The notes beneath the pieces were generated by a model, which was not told where the DNA came from, did not search any database, and saw nothing but the letters and a program-made list of their open reading frames with translations. This document shows, one piece after another, positions 5,235 through 7,273 of a stretch of DNA of 7,273 nt (within the stretch, counting starts at the first letter, position 1; the number at the start of each line of letters is the position of its first letter). The position numbers and the translations under genes are program-made. Origin of the DNA: Planctomycetota bacterium (GTDB lineage: Bacteria; Planctomycetota; Planctomycetia; Pirellulales; Pirellulaceae); assembly GCA_019347795.1 (NCBI GenBank), contig JAHWKS010000256.1, positions 1-7,273 on the forward strand, in the 5' to 3' direction.

Positions 5235-7052
5235 TCAGGGACCGTCTGCGGGGCGACCTTCGCCTTCCACCACGAGATTCATCCGCCGCGGCGCCAAGTC
5301 GTCAAAGACTTCCGCGCTCCGCCCGGGCCACTCGACCCGCACGCGTGCGTCCGCGTCTTCGGAGAGCGGAAACGTGATTCGCCGGTCGAACTGCGAGAGA
5401 TAGCCGCCGCCGCTCGTGACCCACCGCGTCGGCTCCTGCACGCCGTCGAGGAGCACGAGGCGGGCGCCGATCGCCTCGCGCTCGCCGCGCGTGGCTTGGA
5501 GGCGCAGTCCGACCCAGCGGCCCGGCGGCCGGCGATTGCGGAGCACGGCCGCGGGAGCATTCAGGTGCGAGACCACAAGATCCACGGCGCCGTCGTTGTC
5601 GAGATCGCCGAGGGCGGCGCCGCGCCCGGCGTGCCGCGAGGAAAAGTACGGACCGGCCTGCTCGCTCACGTCGGTAAACCGGCCGCCGACATTGCGGTAG
5701 ACGAACGCCGGCTGCTCAAAGCCCGCCTGGCCGACGTGATAGAAGACGTTGCCGTTGATGACCAGCAGGTCCAGCCAGCCGTCCGAGTCGAAGTCGGCGA
5801 AGCCAGTCCCGAAGCCGACGTAGCGGAAGCAGCTTCCGGCGAGTCCCGCGCGGATGGTGGCGTGCTGGAAGAGCCCTTCGCCCACGCCTTCGTACAGCGA
5901 GTTGTCCTCCAGCTCAAAGTTTGTGACCCACAGGTCCGGGACTCCGTCGCCGTTGTAATCCCCCAGATCGACTCCCATGCTCCCTTCGGCCAGGCCATGC
6001 TCGGAGCCGGCGACGCCCGCGGCAAGGCCGCTCTCGCGGAGCGGAAACTCGGGACCGCCGAGATACAGATGATTGACGCCCGCGTCGTTGGCGACGTAGA
6101 AGTCGATCCAGTCGTCCTGGTTCACGTCGGCCGCCAGCACTCCCAGGGCGCGGCCTTGATCGCTCAACCCGGCGTCCGCTGTGACATTGCGAAAGCGGCC
6201 GTTCCCCAAGTTGCGGAACAGCAGGTCCTGCGCGGGAGGATAAAGCTGCGGGGGACAGACGTCGCGCACATTCCGGTCGCGATCGCCGCAGAAGCGACCG
6301 GCGTCGTCCTCCGGCGTCCACTGAACGTACCTGGCGATATAAAGGTCGGGCCAGCCGTCGCGGTCCACGTCGGCGGCCGCGGCGGCCGTGCACCATCCCT
6401 CGATGCGCAAGCCGGCCTGGTCGGTGACGTCGGCGAAGCGGCCTTCGCGCGTGTTGCGGTAGAGTCGGCAGCCGCCGTATCCGGTCACGAGCAAGTCGGG
6501 ATAGCCGTCCTGGTTTTCGTCGAAGGCGACGCAGCCGTGGGTGTAGAGGGAACTGTCCTCGAGCCCCGCTTGCGCGGTCACGTCGGCGAAACGCCCGTTG
6601 CCATCATTGCGGAACAGGCCGCAGGATCGTCCGGAGACTTTGCCGGCAGAGTCGAAGCCGCCGCCGCCGGTGAAGAAGAGGTCGAGATCGCCGTCCTGGT
6701 CGTAGTCGAGCATCCCTACGCCGCCGCCGACGGTCTCCAGCAGCGTATACCGCTCGGCCTCGCGGCCGTTGCGATACTGGAAGTTGATGCCGCTTTGCTC
6801 GGTAACGTCTTCGAACCAATCCTCGGGGCGCGGCGGCCGCGGCGGGGAACGAGACGCGGCTTCTTGCGGCGCCGGCGGCGGCGAGCGAGACGCGTCAACC
6901 GCAGGAGCGGATCCATCGACGGCATTAGGCGCCTGCGTCGCCGGCCGGCACCCCAGCAGCATAAATGCGAAAAAGGCGAGGCGCCCGAGATCGTGGAGCG
7001 GCCTCGCCTTTATAATCGACGCACTCAAGATATTCGCGGCCTGCTGCGACAC
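5235..7052 (-). CDS. FG-GAP/VCBS-repeat lipoprotein with C-terminal ASPIC/UnbV domain (CRTAC1-like)
   Basis: This 605-residue protein is predicted to be exported. A hydrophobic stretch LAFFAFMLLGC (25-35) ends in a lipobox, with C35 as the lipidated cysteine, followed by a Pro/Ser/Ala-rich linker (36-77) containing ASRSPP twice. Seven calcium-binding-type loops of FG-GAP beta-propeller blades start at D116 (DYDQDGDLD), D178, D228, D309, D365, D420 and D483. The fourth has DD in place of DG. Residues 512-593 are an ASPIC/UnbV domain (RWVGLRLQA, the GYLSQFDRRITF region, VRVEWPGR). The family is a secreted propeller related to CRTAC1, with roles poorly known in bacteria. The start is uncertain. 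GTG at 7052 overlaps the upstream TAG (TAGTG) and keeps the lipoprotein signal. TTG at 7028 is also possible. ATG at 6962 would lose the hydrophobic segment. A terminator-like hairpin lies within the early codons. The TPR gene follows by 3 nt. Confidence 0.92.
   Translation of the reverse strand: MSQQAANILSASIIKARPLHDLGRLAFFAFMLLGCRPATQAPNAVDGSAPAVDASRSPPPAPQEAASRSPPRPPRPEDWFEDVTEQSGINFQYRNGREAERYTLLETVGGGVGMLDYDQDGDLDLFFTGGGGFDSAGKVSGRSCGLFRNDGNGRFADVTAQAGLEDSSLYTHGCVAFDENQDGYPDLLVTGYGGCRLYRNTREGRFADVTDQAGLRIEGWCTAAAAADVDRDGWPDLYIARYVQWTPEDDAGRFCGDRDRNVRDVCPPQLYPPAQDLLFRNLGNGRFRNVTADAGLSDQGRALGVLAADVNQDDWIDFYVANDAGVNHLYLGGPEFPLRESGLAAGVAGSEHGLAEGSMGVDLGDYNGDGVPDLWVTNFELEDNSLYEGVGEGLFQHATIRAGLAGSCFRYVGFGTGFADFDSDGWLDLLVINGNVFYHVGQAGFEQPAFVYRNVGGRFTDVSEQAGPYFSSRHAGRGAALGDLDNDGAVDLVVSHLNAPAAVLRNRRPPGRWVGLRLQATRGEREAIGARLVLLDGVQEPTRWVTSGGGYLSQFDRRITFPLSEDADARVRVEWPGRSAEVFDDLAPRRMNLVVEGEGRPADGP
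6967..7011 (-). terminator. Intrinsic terminator-like hairpin inside the lipoprotein signal-peptide codons
   Basis: Read on the minus strand, AAAGGCGAGGC (7011-7001) pairs perfectly over 11 bp with GCCTCGCCTTT (6982-6972) around an 18-nt loop, followed by further T's (TTTTTCGCATTT). It lies about 40 nt after the stop of the right-edge gene, as expected of its terminator. However, the same bases encode RLAFFAF of the next gene's signal peptide. Confidence 0.7.
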
Positions 7053-7273
7053 TACGATTTCATATCGAGCACGAAATCGTTGCTCCCCTCTTTGACCTCG
7101 AACGTCACGCCGCTGTCGGAAAAGCTTTTGTACTTCTCCGGGATCGTCGCCTGCGCGTCAGCGGTGAATGCATCCGGGTTTTCCTGAACGCGCGTCATCG
7201 CCTCCTCCGGGGAAAGCTGTTCGGTTTGTACGGCCGGAGGAGTGACGGAAACCTGGTACTGTCCCACCGACAC
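7052..7273 (-). CDS. C-terminal part of a small secreted transthyretin-like/carboxypeptidase-regulatory-like protein; 5' end outside window
   Basis: The frame is open to the window edge. The last 73 residues are visible, starting VGQYQVSVTPP and ending FEVKEGSNDFVLDMKS. The pattern GxYxVxVTPP, then IPEKYKSFSDSGVTFEVKEGSNDF, is what I expect at the end of the short planctomycete lipoproteins with a beta-sandwich resembling transthyretin or the carboxypeptidase regulatory domain, usually about 130-150 residues. Acidic, Gln-rich residues between these two blocks form a lineage-specific insertion. A GTG at the very edge (7273) could pose as a start, but the sequence there looks like the middle of a strand, so the gene very probably begins outside. 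Its TAG stop overlaps the possible GTG of the FG-GAP lipoprotein by one base, and a terminator hairpin follows after about 40 nt. Confidence 0.6.
   Translation of the reverse strand: MSVGQYQVSVTPPAVQTEQLSPEEAMTRVQENPDAFTADAQATIPEKYKSFSDSGVTFEVKEGSNDFVLDMKS

Noticed and set aside
7004..7012. TATAAA on the minus strand as a -10 box for the FG-GAP gene
   Set aside because: It is part of the A-rich side of the terminator stem, and no -35 match lies at a suitable distance.
4482..7187. A 901-codon open frame on the plus strand
   Set aside because: It runs antisense to the TPR and FG-GAP genes, whose minus-strand proteins show clear domains and motifs. Its own translation is low-complexity Ala/Gly/Val/Arg with no recognisable domain. 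Long antisense frames are expected in GC-rich coding DNA.

Overview
The window is GC-rich bacterial chromosome, most likely from a planctomycete (Planctomycetota, Pirellulales-like). This rests on a combination of genes rather than a marker gene: an LpxA acyltransferase, a lipoprotein of the FG-GAP/ASPIC-UnbV type directly followed by a membrane-anchored TPR protein, a tiny two-helix membrane protein, a small transthyretin-like secreted protein, and GC-rich intergenic palindromes containing CGCGGCTGAT. The taxonomic call is an inference.

Layout. Three genes lie on the plus strand on the left: the 3' part of a Fis-type sigma-54 activator homologue with degenerate ATPase motifs (1-861), a 67-residue two-helix membrane protein with its own sigma-70-like promoter (1071-1274), and a stand-alone CheY-like receiver (1420-1782) that ends at a clear intrinsic terminator (1815-1852). 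Everything to the right is on the minus strand: lpxA (2789 to 1932), a broken gene of unknown function upstream of it (3940 to 2833), then a two-gene unit reading from about 7052 down to 4068 (the FG-GAP/ASPIC-UnbV lipoprotein, then 3 nt later the TPR protein), and at the right edge the C-terminus of a small secreted protein.

The most striking observation is the broken gene. Its N-terminal 97 codons and C-terminal 109 codons read on the minus strand, but the roughly 485-bp middle reads on the plus strand. Flipping the middle back on paper restores an in-frame join at both ends, giving a protein of about 368 residues, apart from one extra C in a CCCC run. A short imperfect inverted repeat sits at the two ends of the flipped piece. 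This is either a real inversion or an assembly artefact.

Other notable points are a strong intrinsic terminator placed inside the signal-peptide codons of the FG-GAP lipoprotein, two inverted copies of a GC-rich palindromic repeat bracketing the lpxA/broken-gene block, and the loss of GAFTGA and several ATPase residues in the sigma-54 activator homologue. LpxA acts in lipid A synthesis. The lipoprotein and TPR protein are probably a co-translated envelope pair of unknown role. No partner for the CheY-like protein is visible here.
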